NCBI GenBank assembly: GCA_002869585.1
Contig: PKUO01000107.1
Coordinates: 2,105 to 55,276, forward strand
Length of the DNA stretch: 53,172 nt
Direction of reading: 5' to 3'
DNA from: Sedimenticola sp.
GTDB lineage: Bacteria > Pseudomonadota > Gammaproteobacteria > Chromatiales > Chromatiaceae
The position numbers and the translations under genes were made by a program. The notes beneath the pieces were generated by a model that had not been told where the DNA came from, did not search any database, and worked only from the letters and a program-made list of their open reading frames with translations. The stretch's first letter is position 1. Every line of letters begins with the position of its first letter. This document shows, in pieces, positions 18,285 to 27,091 of the stretch.

Positions 18285-18640
18285 ACCATCAGCCCTCCAT
18301 GCCGAATACACACCCCCTTTCGGAAATTATCTAATCCATAAACCCGTTTTGCTCCCTTATCTACATTAATTCTAGGTCAGTGTGATCTTCAATACGTTTC
18401 AAGATATTTCAAAATATTTCAAAATAAATCGAAACCATCATCACTACATGTCGCATGAACATTGTGCTGTGTCATGCAATTTATGGCCAAGGATACCCAT
18501 TCGATGTAGTGTGCTTCAGCCGTAAATCTGAGAATTTAGCTACGAATGAAATCATATGATCCTGCAGCAGTGCAGGGATGCATGACAGACCACTTCACAA
18601 AAAATGGCCTGGAAAGGACGTAAAAAAAGATCGCGATGAA
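18285..18640 (-). promoter_or_regulatory. Upstream region of the four-gene insert
   Basis: 356 bases without a gene between dsrN and the lectin-like gene. It holds a ribosome binding site (GGAGGG, complement at 18293-18298), a helically phased 10-bp repeat (18394-18433), a short inverted repeat GCATGA/TCATGC (18453-18477) and another, CCTGCA/TGCAGG (18561-18576). The region is A/T-rich and most likely carries the insert's promoter. I could not fix a -35/-10 pair. Confidence 0.5.
18394..18433. repeat. Four 10-bp tandem repeats, possible operator
   Basis: Four consecutive decamers read ACGTTTCAAG, ATATTTCAAA, ATATTTCAAA and ATAAATCGAA; the middle two are identical. The period is close to one helical turn, so repeated TTTCAA cores face the same side of the DNA. 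The array lies about 110-150 bases upstream of the first gene of the insert. It could be a cooperative protein-binding site or an intrinsically bent A/T element. Confidence 0.5.
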
Positions 18641-20038
18641 TCAGCCGCCAGAGGTACTGACAATGCCTTTGCATGCCCGGATATGCTCAACGAATCGCCG
18701 GGTCCAGTGGTTGTCACCTACATCGCGCATGTGGGTGTAGTTTGCCAGCAGATTTTTATAGACAAAGCCGTCATGCACGCCATCTATACCGGCGCCACGC
18801 TGCACAGCATAGGCATAAACGGTATCGCCCGGGAGATTCTCAATGGCAGAATAGTGGAACTCATGAGCCGCTATCACCGTCTCTGTTGTGGTTGATCCCG
18901 GCCAGGGCGACTTGCCGGTCTCCTGCAACTTGACATAGCCCCTGCCCTGGGGCTTTTTATACATCACAGCATCACCGGGAATTGCCCCGACCATTGCGTA
19001 GTTCAGACCATCCCAGGTCAAGGTTCTGGCCAGATACATCAAACCACCACATTCAGCATAAACCGGCCCGTCATTCTCGATGAATGATTTTATTTCATCT
19101 CTCAGACCCTGGTTGGCGTGTAGCTCCTGCATAGCCATTTCGGGGAAACCGCCGCCAATAAACAGACCGTCCACATTGGGCAGATGGGAATCCTGCAGCG
19201 TATCGAAAAAAACCAGTTCGGCACCATTTTGTTCAAGTTTCTGCAGGTCGCCAGGATAATAAAATCCGAAGGCCCTATCCCGGGGAATACCGATCCTGAC
19301 CCTGTCTGAAGCCTTGATGCTCGGGTTCGGTATCTGATCTGCCGGGTCTACCGGCGGACTCTCGTTGGCGATGGTTAGCACGCTGTCGATATCCACCTGA
19401 TTCTCAATTGCTCTCGCCAAGGTGGTTATTTTTTTATTCGCCTCGGCCGCCTCATTGCTCGGTATCAAGCCAAGATGGCGTTCATCAATCTCCAGGGAGT
19501 CCGAGAAATGCACTGCCCCGATCACCTTCACATCCGTGTAATGCTCAATCACCTGGCGCAGTTTCGACTCATGCCGGGACCCACCAATCTTATTGAGGAT
19601 AACCCCCCGTATGCGAATATTTTCATCAAATGCCTGATATCCCAGAATCAGCGGTGCGATGCCCCGGGTCATGCCCCGTGCATCGATAACCAGGATGATC
19701 GGAGAATCAAGCAGCGTGCCCAAGGCGGCATTGCTGTTGCTGCCATCCAGATCGAGTCCGTCATACAGACCCTTGTTGCCCTCAATCAATCCGATATCCG
19801 CATCCGCCATATACTGACGGAATACCGATGTAATCTCGGCACTGGGCATGGTGTAGAAATCAAGGTTATAGCAGGGACGCCTGCTGGCCGCTGTCAACCA
19901 CAGGGGATCGATATAATCCGGACCCTTTTTGAAGGTCTGGACATGCAAACCCCGTGCATTCAAGGCCGCTGTAAGGCCGATAGAAATCGTGGTTTTACCC
20001 GAAGATTTATGTGCCGCTGAGATATAGACGTAGGGCAT
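18641..20038 (-). CDS. dsrN: DsrN, siroheme amidase (CobB/CbiA type)
   Basis: 465 residues. The N-terminal ATP-binding domain has the P-loop KSSGKTT at 11-17. The C-terminal class I glutamine amidotransferase domain has the nucleophile in YAECGGLMYLA near residue 330 and a His in AAHEFHYS. This is the cobyrinate a,c-diamide synthase architecture. In dsr clusters the protein amidates siroheme to siroamide for DsrAB. A true cobalamin enzyme is less likely because it follows dsrP and no cob genes are present. A strong terminator lies between dsrP and this gene, so it may need its own promoter or read-through. Confidence 0.92.
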   Translation of the reverse strand: MPYVYISAAHKSSGKTTISIGLTAALNARGLHVQTFKKGPDYIDPLWLTAASRRPCYNLDFYTMPSAEITSVFRQYMADADIGLIEGNKGLYDGLDLDGSNSNAALGTLLDSPIILVIDARGMTRGIAPLILGYQAFDENIRIRGVILNKIGGSRHESKLRQVIEHYTDVKVIGAVHFSDSLEIDERHLGLIPSNEAAEANKKITTLARAIENQVDIDSVLTIANESPPVDPADQIPNPSIKASDRVRIGIPRDRAFGFYYPGDLQKLEQNGAELVFFDTLQDSHLPNVDGLFIGGGFPEMAMQELHANQGLRDEIKSFIENDGPVYAECGGLMYLARTLTWDGLNYAMVGAIPGDAVMYKKPQGRGYVKLQETGKSPWPGSTTTETVIAAHEFHYSAIENLPGDTVYAYAVQRGAGIDGVHDGFVYKNLLANYTHMRDVGDNHWTRRFVEHIRACKGIVSTSGG

Positions 20039-20100
20039 GGATTATTGAATATCCTGAACAAGCCTCAAATGGCTGTCTGCCATGATATCGGTAACACCAC

Positions 20101-20132
20101 AAAAAAATCCACCGCTGAACAGCGGTGGATTT
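20101..20132 (-). terminator. Intrinsic terminator between dsrP and dsrN
   Basis: A 13-bp perfect stem (AAATCCACCGCTG with CAGCGGTGGATTT) is followed, on the strand of the dsr genes, by a run of seven T residues. This is a textbook intrinsic terminator about 35 bases after the dsrP stop and 62 bases before the dsrN start. It should stop or strongly reduce transcription of dsrN from the main operon promoter. Confidence 0.85.
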
Positions 20133-20165
20133 CGGTACGGCACATGGGATCAACCCCGACGAACG

Positions 20166-21368
20166 CTAGGGACACTCGTCAGTTGGATCTTCCAATGTCT
20201 CAGGCAAGACCAGCAGCATGCGTGCACCGACGGCCACCAGTGTCATGGAGACGGCAATTCCACCAAAGCCCAGGAGGGCTTCTGGAAGACTGGGCACGTA
20301 ACTGGCGACTACACCATCAAAGAACGCGCTTTGTATGACCTCTTTGCCCGGAAACAGACTCATAGGATAGGCCTGTCCGCCAATGACAATCACGTAAAGC
20401 TGAAAAAAGCCACCAATCAACACCAGCAGTGAGGCTGTCGAAACGGCCGTCCGCGAGGTAGCAAATGCTGGCGAGTAGAGCAAGAACAGAGGAATCACAC
20501 CACCGACCAGAATCTGTCCAACCCATAACATGATGGTGTATATCCCGCCTTCCAGGAGGATAAAGCGCTCAACACCGTGGTGCTGGGTGATGTAGAGATT
20601 GGTCAAGTAATATACCAGCGCAAAGTACATGACTGAACCAACGAACACACCCAGGAGGTTTTTCAACTTGGCCAGACGAACATCACCCAGGGTTCGACCT
20701 GACCACCAGAAGGCGGATATCAGCGTCAATATAAAGAAGGCCAGACCATAACTGAAAGACATGATAATAAACATCGGTGCCAGAACAGCCGCATCATAGG
20801 CCTCACGGGCAACCAGGAAACCAAAGATGGAACCCGTACCCGTGGTCAATGCAAGACGCCAGAAGAATGCTGCAAAGCCAACCGGTCTTTTGAATCGCTC
20901 AACCTTGCGATCCAGCATAGTCCACAGATAGGCACCGACAATCACGAAGAAGCCGCTGTAGAGAAAGATGTTCCAGGTAAAAATCGATTTGAAATTGTAG
21001 CTGGTCATCGCCACGATCAGGCGGTCTGCGCGACCGAGATCAAGCACCAGTACCATAAGACCGCCCGCCAGCAGACCTATAGCCAGCAGACTGGAGAATG
21101 GCCCCAGAGGCTTGTACATGGGCCCACCAAATACTGAACCGATGGAGGCCACATTCAGGGCACCGGAAGCGGCAACAATCAGAAAAATGGCGAAAACATG
21201 CGGCAGACCCCAGACGATCTGGTTACTCATGCCAGTGACATAATGACCGCTGTGCTCCATATAGAAGGCAGCGCCCAAGCCAATCAGGATGATGAACCCG
21301 AGAAGAGACAAACCACCCCAGTATCTGGGTGAACTGCACCATAACTCACGGTAGTGCATCTTTTTCAT
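20166..21368 (-). CDS. dsrP: DsrP, NrfD-type membrane subunit of DsrMKJOP
   Basis: 400 residues with about ten hydrophobic membrane segments, as in the NrfD/PsrC family. It begins cytoplasmic (MKKMHYRELWCSSPRYW) and ends in a short acidic tail. DsrP is thought to exchange electrons between the quinone pool and periplasmic DsrO/DsrJ. Its start lies 18 bases after dsrO. The order dsrJ-dsrO-dsrP makes the assignment secure. No internal lesion seen. Confidence 0.95.
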   Translation of the reverse strand: MKKMHYRELWCSSPRYWGGLSLLGFIILIGLGAAFYMEHSGHYVTGMSNQIVWGLPHVFAIFLIVAASGALNVASIGSVFGGPMYKPLGPFSSLLAIGLLAGGLMVLVLDLGRADRLIVAMTSYNFKSIFTWNIFLYSGFFVIVGAYLWTMLDRKVERFKRPVGFAAFFWRLALTTGTGSIFGFLVAREAYDAAVLAPMFIIMSFSYGLAFFILTLISAFWWSGRTLGDVRLAKLKNLLGVFVGSVMYFALVYYLTNLYITQHHGVERFILLEGGIYTIMLWVGQILVGGVIPLFLLYSPAFATSRTAVSTASLLVLIGGFFQLYVIVIGGQAYPMSLFPGKEVIQSAFFDGVVASYVPSLPEALLGFGGIAVSMTLVAVGARMLLVLPETLEDPTDECP

Positions 21369-21386
21369 TTACTTCCGTCCTCCAGG

Positions 21387-22163
21387 TTATACGTTGGTGT
21401 AACGTACACCGGTGTTCAGTTCAAGATCCGCACGAATCTGGCGGCTGCTTTGCTCTTTCAGCGCCTTGGATATATCACTGTTTGGATCTTTAAGGTCACC
21501 AAAAACGATGGCGTTATGGCCTTCGCTGCTGCATGCATCCTGACAGGCCGTTGTCGTCCCGCCATCATCAATGCGGTGGACGCACAGAGTGCACGACTCC
21601 ACACAACCCTTACCCCGTGGCGCTCTGACCAACTGATTGGCGACCTCCTCATGAATGAAGGATCTCGCTTTGTAGGGACAGGCCATCATGCAATAGCGGC
21701 AACCGATGCAGATATGCCGATCAACCATCACTATGCCGTCGGCACGCTTGAACGAGGCACCAGTAGGACATACGTCGACACACGGTGGATGTTCACAGTG
21801 TTGGCACATCAAGGGCAGATTGGTCTGTTCACCGGTCAGTTTGTCCTGGAGTTTGACCTTGCGAATCCACTGAACGCGCTGCTGCTCCCACATGGCGTCC
21901 GAATGACCTTCGGGTTTCTCCTGCAAATCAATACCATTTTCCGTATGGCAGGCATCGACACAGGATGTACAGCCATCGGCACACTTGTTGGTGTCGATCA
22001 GCAGGCCCCAGCGGACATCACTGGTGACGCCTTTCTGTTCAGGACCGGCCTTGGCCACACTCAGCAGTACGCCCGGAGCGACGGTGGCTGCGGTTGCAGC
22101 AACAATCGTCTTGCCCAGGAATTCACGCCGGTTCATTTCAGGCTGGTCAGTAGATTTACTCAT
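21387..22163 (-). CDS. dsrO: DsrO, periplasmic ferredoxin subunit of DsrMKJOP
   Basis: 258 residues. A Tat signal with RREFLGK at residues 12-18 precedes a hydrophobic stretch, so the folded protein is exported. Four [4Fe-4S] cysteine groups follow: CADGCTSCVDAC, CQHCEHPPCVDVC, CIGCRYCMMAC and CVESCTLC with a later CQDAC. It pairs with DsrP as in NrfCD/PsrBC modules and passes electrons between DsrJ and DsrP. Its start is two bases after the dsrJ stop, indicating tight coupling. Confidence 0.96.
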   Translation of the reverse strand: MSKSTDQPEMNRREFLGKTIVAATAATVAPGVLLSVAKAGPEQKGVTSDVRWGLLIDTNKCADGCTSCVDACHTENGIDLQEKPEGHSDAMWEQQRVQWIRKVKLQDKLTGEQTNLPLMCQHCEHPPCVDVCPTGASFKRADGIVMVDRHICIGCRYCMMACPYKARSFIHEEVANQLVRAPRGKGCVESCTLCVHRIDDGGTTTACQDACSSEGHNAIVFGDLKDPNSDISKALKEQSSRQIRADLELNTGVRYTNV

Positions 22164-22165
22164 GA

Positions 22166-22687
22166 TCAGTCCTCCTGTATCAGGGCGTGGAGTTGTGCAA
22201 ACTCAGCGGGGCTAAGCATGGGCTGTTGACCGGCATCAAGCAACAAACCAAGACTGTGACCTGCGCGGGCTTTATCGTCCAGGGCATCACCCAGAGAAGT
22301 GGTTTTATCTTCCGGGGTTTTTCGATGACACTGAAAACAGGCCAAACTGACTGCCATGTATTCATGACAGCCTGCACAGAATTGTCCCGGTGCATTGATC
22401 GGAATCGGCTTCTGCTGTTCATCTTTTCCAGCATGGCAATCCACGCATTCAGCCAGACTGTACTTCACCCCACGAATCCCTTCGTGGACAGTCAGATCAC
22501 GATCATGTTGCAAATAGTCCATATGGTTCCGACGCATCTCTTCTGTGGGCGCAACACATGCACCCAGGTCTGCTGCCTTCGAACCTTTGGTAACAGCCGA
22601 TTCACTGAGTACCGCTGTTGAGAGAGCCAACAAGAGCCCTCCCACCAGCAGACCAGCCAGCTGTTTGATGCCGGTTGAACTACGCAT
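22166..22687 (-). CDS. dsrJ: DsrJ, periplasmic triheme cytochrome c
   Basis: 173 residues with an N-terminal signal or anchor (LAGLLVGGLLLALSTAVLS) and exactly three CXXCH heme sites: CVDCH (81-85), CAGCH (104-108) and CFQCH (117-121). Cys44 in DLGACVAP sits where A. vinosum DsrJ has the unusual cysteine heme ligand, so the His/Cys-ligated heme is probably conserved; that is inference. It starts 8 bases after dsrL. The heme count and neighbours make this unambiguous. Confidence 0.96.
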   Translation of the reverse strand: MRSSTGIKQLAGLLVGGLLLALSTAVLSESAVTKGSKAADLGACVAPTEEMRRNHMDYLQHDRDLTVHEGIRGVKYSLAECVDCHAGKDEQQKPIPINAPGQFCAGCHEYMAVSLACFQCHRKTPEDKTTSLGDALDDKARAGHSLGLLLDAGQQPMLSPAEFAQLHALIQED

Positions 22688-22695
22688 TACAGCTC

Positions 22696-24642
22696 CTATT
22701 CACCAAGACCCATCTGGATGTAGCCGGTCGGACAAACATCGTGACAAACATGGCAGCCGATACATTTCATGTAGTCGGTATCGACATAACGGCCAGTGGT
22801 TGACTCGTTTTTCCGAACCCGGAATACAGCATCCTGCGGGCAGAATACAACACAGTTGTCACACTCAAAGCACATGCCGCAGCTCATGCAGCGTTTGGCT
22901 TCGGCAACCGTCTGCTCTTCACTCAAACCGCTCATACGCTCTTTGAAATGATGCAGAACTTCCTCGGCAGTAGGTACATCTTCAGTACGCAGAAGACGTG
23001 GCGTGTAGTTGAAGTGCCCGAGGTACAACTCGCTGGAACCGATCACTTCTGAGTTTGAACGGTCTTCATAGTTGTGAACTGCAAACTTCGCTGAAGCGGT
23101 TCCGCGCAGATCATCTTCCTTACTGTTGAAATGCGCGGGATCCAGCCCTGCTTCATGCAGTTTCTTGAGCAGATCGAAGTGATGCACATCGACCTTGGGA
23201 CGCTTGCCCTGCTCCACATGATTCATGTAGTGATCGATACTTTCAACAGCGACTGAGGCATGCCCAATGGCCGTGGTCAGCAGATGCGGGCGAACGATAT
23301 CACCAGCAACGAAGTGGCCTGGTTTGCCAGGTACCTGATAATTCTTATCTGCATCAATCAGGTTACGATCATTGGCCATATCTTCCACACCGACCATGTC
23401 ACCACCCTGACCAATTGCAGCAACAATCAGATCAGCTTCAAGAATACGTTCGGTACCCTCGGTTGGAATCGGCTTCATGCCGTCCATTGTACAGTCACAG
23501 ACTTTCAGGCCAGTCGCACGGCCATCAGCGCCCAGAATAACTTCCAAAGGCATGACACCATCCAGAATGGTACAACCTTCATGCAGCGCATCATGGATCT
23601 CGTGCTCAGCGGCAAACATCTTGTCCTTGGTGAACAAGGACGTCAGCGTCGCTTCGGCCGGGCCGGCATTGTCTGCGATGGCTTGGTCATGATTGATGCT
23701 GGTATCCAGAATCACATCTTCTGGATTCCCGATCGCCGGATTGTGTCCAATACGGCGGGATACAGAGATCACGTCGATAGAGGTATCACCACCACCGATA
23801 CAGACAACCTTGGCGCCGGTGGCTTTCATACGGCCTTCATTGAAGGCCTTCAGGAATGCCACACCGCTGAGACAGTTGGAGGTGCCTTCCCAGCCGGGAA
23901 CAGGCAGACCACGACCGGTCTGACAACCAAGAGCCCAGAGAATGGCATCGTAGCCTTTTTCCAGGTCGGCAACAGGAACGTCCTGACCGACACGGACACC
24001 GGTTTTCACTTCAACACCCATGTCGAGGATGCGCTGAACTTCTGCAGCGAGTTTCTGATGAGAGATACGATAGTTGGGAATACCGTAGCGCATCATGCCG
24101 CCAAGCTCTGGATCTTTCTCGAAGACGGTAACGCCATGACCCAGGCGACGCAGCTGATAGGCAGCCGCGAGACCTGCAGGGCCGCCACCAATGACGGCGA
24201 CTTTTTTGCCGGTATCCGCACCTGCGCTGAACTTGTAGCCCTTCTCCAGAGCCACATCACCGATGTACTGTTCAACGGCATTGATACCGACGAAATCCTC
24301 GACATCGTTACGGTTACAACCGGTTTGGCAAGGTGCCGGACAAACACGCCCCATCATGGATGGAAAAGGGTTTGCATCCGTGGAACGCTGGAAGGCGTAC
24401 TCTGTCCACTCCATACCCTCGGGTGACTTTTCCTGACCCCGTGCGATGGCAAGATAGCCACGAATATCCTCTCCGGATGGGCAACTGCCCTGGCAAGGTG
24501 GCGTTTTATGAATGTAAGTTGGACACTTGTGGGAAGTATCTTCCACGAAGATCTTCTGTGACCATGAACCCCAATCTTCATCACCTTCTTTGTAACGACG
24601 GAAATTCAGTTTCTTATCCATCTCTTGAGTAGGAGTTGCCAT
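22696..24642 (-). CDS. dsrL: DsrL, iron-sulfur flavoprotein NAD(P)H:acceptor oxidoreductase
   Basis: 648 residues related to the small subunit of glutamate synthase. An N-terminal Fe-S region (CPTYIHKTPPCQGSCPSG, then CPAPCQTGCNRN) is followed by an FAD site (GGGPAGLAAAYQLRRLG) near 150-170, a pyridine nucleotide site (CIGGGDTSIDV) near 285, and two C-terminal ferredoxin groups (CMSCGMCFECDNCVVFCP and CIGCHVCHDVCP). It takes electrons from DsrAB during sulfur oxidation and reduces NAD(P). Its presence favours the oxidative direction. An 87-base gap separates it from dsrK. Confidence 0.96.
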   Translation of the reverse strand: MATPTQEMDKKLNFRRYKEGDEDWGSWSQKIFVEDTSHKCPTYIHKTPPCQGSCPSGEDIRGYLAIARGQEKSPEGMEWTEYAFQRSTDANPFPSMMGRVCPAPCQTGCNRNDVEDFVGINAVEQYIGDVALEKGYKFSAGADTGKKVAVIGGGPAGLAAAYQLRRLGHGVTVFEKDPELGGMMRYGIPNYRISHQKLAAEVQRILDMGVEVKTGVRVGQDVPVADLEKGYDAILWALGCQTGRGLPVPGWEGTSNCLSGVAFLKAFNEGRMKATGAKVVCIGGGDTSIDVISVSRRIGHNPAIGNPEDVILDTSINHDQAIADNAGPAEATLTSLFTKDKMFAAEHEIHDALHEGCTILDGVMPLEVILGADGRATGLKVCDCTMDGMKPIPTEGTERILEADLIVAAIGQGGDMVGVEDMANDRNLIDADKNYQVPGKPGHFVAGDIVRPHLLTTAIGHASVAVESIDHYMNHVEQGKRPKVDVHHFDLLKKLHEAGLDPAHFNSKEDDLRGTASAKFAVHNYEDRSNSEVIGSSELYLGHFNYTPRLLRTEDVPTAEEVLHHFKERMSGLSEEQTVAEAKRCMSCGMCFECDNCVVFCPQDAVFRVRKNESTTGRYVDTDYMKCIGCHVCHDVCPTGYIQMGLGE

Positions 24643-24729
24643 TCTTTCGTCTCCTCAACCTTTACTTAAATTCGATCATTCCCAAAGGATTATTCCTGCT
24701 GGGATCGTGTTATCTGCATAAAACCGGGA

Positions 24730-26265
24730 TTAACCCTCGGCTTCCTGTTCTTCGCTCTCATCATCCTCGGTTTTTTGCCCAGTGAGGACGATGGCATTAC
24801 TTACCAACTGATGGACACTGACAATCTGGTCCATGGTCATTCCGTAGTACGGCAGTACCTTGGTGAACTGACTTTTACAAATGGCGCAAATTGCAGCCAT
24901 ATGTGTCACTCCCTGTTCTTCAACAGCATTTTTCAGTGCCGTCATTCTTGGCAGTGCACCTTTCACACGGATCTCCATGAGATCGTCGGTCAACAGACCA
25001 CCGCCACCACCGCAACAATAGGTCTTTTCACCGATTGTCTCGTGATGCATGTCCACGTAGTTGTTGCAGACCGCCTTGATAACGGCACGTGGAATTTCGA
25101 ACTGCCCGCCGGGTTTGTCACCCATCCGGGTGGCGCGCGCCACGTTGCAGGAATCATGGAATGTCAGCGTCATGTGATCGTTGGCTGACTTGTCAAAATT
25201 CAGCTTGCCCTTCTCGATCAGATCATTGGTAAATTCGCAGATGTGCTGCGGCACCGGATAGTCGGGATCGAGAAAATCAAAGGGTCCTGCCAGGGTATTC
25301 AGGAAGGAATAAGCCACACGCCATGCGTGTCCACACTCGCCAAATACAATGCGCTTGACGCCCAGTTCAAGTGCCGCCTCTCTGACGCGCATGGAAACGC
25401 GACGCATATTCTCGTAACTACCGATAAACATGCCGAAGTTGGCCGCCTCCGAGGCATGCGAACTCATGGTCCAGCTGACACCTGCTTCGTGGAACACCTT
25501 GCCATAACCAATCAGGCCATCGACATGCGGTTCCGCAAAGAAATCGGCAGAGGGCGTAACCAACAGGATGTCAGCCCCTTTGACGTCGAGCGGATACTTG
25601 ACCTCGATACCAGTCTCGTCGAAGACATCCTCTTCCAGACCTTCAAGGGTGTCCGCCAGAGCGGGCCCCGGCAAGCCCAGGTTGTTACCAATCTTAAATA
25701 CCTTGGCGATAATCTCGTTACAGTATTTCTGTCCGTAGCCGATGCTGTCGAGAATTTCACGGGCTGCCATCGAGATCTCGGCCGTGTCGATACCGTAAGG
25801 GCAGAACACCGAGCAGCGACGACACTGTGAGCACTGATGATAGTAACTGTACCAGTCATCGAGCGTCTCGCGGGTCAGATCCTCCGCTCCCACCAGCTTG
25901 GGGAAATACTTACCGGCAAAGGTAAAATAGCGGCGATAAACCTTGCGCAGAAGATCCTGACGCCCTACCGGCATATTTTTTGGATCTTTTGTACCCAGGT
26001 AATAGTGACACTTATCGGTACAGGAACCACACTTCACGCAGGCATCCAGATAAACCTGCAAAGAGCGGTAGCGCGATCTCAGATCATCCAGCTTGGCCAG
26101 TGTCTTGTCATGCCAGTCCTCAACCAGTTCTCCAGGAAAATTGAGCGGTTCCTGATGATCCGGTTTAGCGACAAATGGTGACAAATGCGCCATCACGCCT
26201 TCTTCTAATGCCGGCACATCCACGTATTCATGGAGTTCCGGTACCTCAAAATCTGTCTTAGCCAT
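24730..26265 (-). CDS. dsrK: DsrK, HdrD-like catalytic subunit of DsrMKJOP
   Basis: 511 residues. Two [4Fe-4S] ferredoxin groups (CVKCGSCTDKC from residue 76, and CSQCRRCSVFCP near 140) precede a CCG-type catalytic domain with HDSCNVAR, YCCGGGGG and CAICKSQ. This is the heterodisulfide-reductase-like site that handles the DsrC trisulfide or disulfide on the cytoplasmic face. The C-terminal tail is strongly acidic (EDDESEEQEAEG). It follows dsrM by 32 bases. Confidence 0.96.
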   Translation of the reverse strand: MAKTDFEVPELHEYVDVPALEEGVMAHLSPFVAKPDHQEPLNFPGELVEDWHDKTLAKLDDLRSRYRSLQVYLDACVKCGSCTDKCHYYLGTKDPKNMPVGRQDLLRKVYRRYFTFAGKYFPKLVGAEDLTRETLDDWYSYYHQCSQCRRCSVFCPYGIDTAEISMAAREILDSIGYGQKYCNEIIAKVFKIGNNLGLPGPALADTLEGLEEDVFDETGIEVKYPLDVKGADILLVTPSADFFAEPHVDGLIGYGKVFHEAGVSWTMSSHASEAANFGMFIGSYENMRRVSMRVREAALELGVKRIVFGECGHAWRVAYSFLNTLAGPFDFLDPDYPVPQHICEFTNDLIEKGKLNFDKSANDHMTLTFHDSCNVARATRMGDKPGGQFEIPRAVIKAVCNNYVDMHHETIGEKTYCCGGGGGLLTDDLMEIRVKGALPRMTALKNAVEEQGVTHMAAICAICKSQFTKVLPYYGMTMDQIVSVHQLVSNAIVLTGQKTEDDESEEQEAEG

Positions 26266-26297
26266 GTAATGCCCTCGTCGGCTATTTACAGGTTAGT

Positions 26298-27023
26298 CTA
26301 TTTCTGTTCTTCCAATGCCTTGGCCCAGGGAGCCAGGTGACGCTTCTCACGTGGATTGTCCACCTGATTACGGCTTGGACTGAAGAAGACGCCCGGTACG
26401 TGCAACAGTTTACTGAAGGGGAAAAGTACCATCAGTATCACCACCAAGGTGAGATGCACGAGTAAAGGAAAGTCCATTGGCAGCGAACCCCAACTGAAAG
26501 TCCACAAGCCATGGAAAAACTGCTTGACCATAACCACATCGGTATGGGCGACGAATTTCATCATCAAGCCACTAAAACCAATGACTATCAGCAGGAGCAG
26601 CCAAAGATAGTCCGATGGCGCAGAAATATAACGCACCCGATCAACGAAGATACGGCGGACCAGCAGACCGGCCAGACCTAACACCATGGCAAAGCCGGCG
26701 TAGATGCCGAAGGGCTGGATCAACTGGATGGGCAGCCACACCGGATCGATAAAATAGCGCACATGCCGCAGCAGGACGAGGAAAAGGCCCATATGAAACA
26801 TCCAGCCAAAAATCCAGGTCCACTTCGTGCTCTTGAAAAGACTTTCAAAGAACACCACTTCTCGGAACAGGCGCATAACAACACCGGCTTGTGTAGTCGG
26901 GGCCGGAGTCGTTGGAATCTTTAAAGGAGCTGGCGTCTTGGCATACTGGATGATCTTTCGTGCCAGGCCAATCACCAGAACAAGAGTCGCTACGATAAAC
27001 AGCAACGCGTAGACAGTTGACAT
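26298..27023 (-). CDS. dsrM: DsrM, NarI-like membrane cytochrome b of DsrMKJOP
   Basis: 241 residues with five to six membrane segments and histidines suited to two b hemes (FGWMFHMGLFLVLLRH, KQFFHGLWTF, LLVHLTL). The C-terminus is basic and cytoplasmic. It anchors DsrK and exchanges electrons with quinone. It lies 68 bases after dsrC, with a strong hairpin in between, so its expression may be lower than that of dsrC. Confidence 0.95.
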   Translation of the reverse strand: MSTVYALLFIVATLVLVIGLARKIIQYAKTPAPLKIPTTPAPTTQAGVVMRLFREVVFFESLFKSTKWTWIFGWMFHMGLFLVLLRHVRYFIDPVWLPIQLIQPFGIYAGFAMVLGLAGLLVRRIFVDRVRYISAPSDYLWLLLLIVIGFSGLMMKFVAHTDVVMVKQFFHGLWTFSWGSLPMDFPLLVHLTLVVILMVLFPFSKLLHVPGVFFSPSRNQVDNPREKRHLAPWAKALEEQK

Positions 27024-27052
27024 GTTCCTGTGTTCCTCAGTCGGTTAAAAGT

Positions 27053-27075
27053 GACCGGGAGAGAATCTCCCGGTC
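27053..27075 (-). terminator. Terminator-like hairpin between dsrC and dsrM
   Basis: A 10-bp perfect stem (GACCGGGAGA with TCTCCCGGTC) and a 3-base loop begin 16 bases after the dsrC stop. On the coding strand it is followed by ACTTTTAA, a short T run. It looks like a partial intrinsic terminator or a 3' stabiliser of the dsrC-containing message. Confidence 0.65.
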
Positions 27076-27091
27076 GATTCTAAACGGTGGT

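Noticed and set aside
18453-18477. Inverted repeat GCATGA/TCATGC as an operator
   Set aside because: Six-base arms with a 13-base gap are common by chance; no second copy seen upstream of other genes.
10501-18640. Transposase or insertion-sequence ends around the four-gene insert
   Set aside because: No transposase, integrase, tRNA or matching terminal repeats were found at either edge; acquisition, if any, left no visible mobile element.
18641-20038. DsrN read as a cobalamin-pathway cobyrinate diamide synthase (cobB/cbiA)
   Set aside because: Same family, but its place after dsrP and the absence of cobalamin genes favour the siroheme amidase role.
23260-24426. Plus-strand open frame of 388 codons opposite dsrL
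   Set aside because: Mirror of dsrL, which has clear FAD, nucleotide and Fe-S motifs. No ribosome site or recognisable product on the plus strand.
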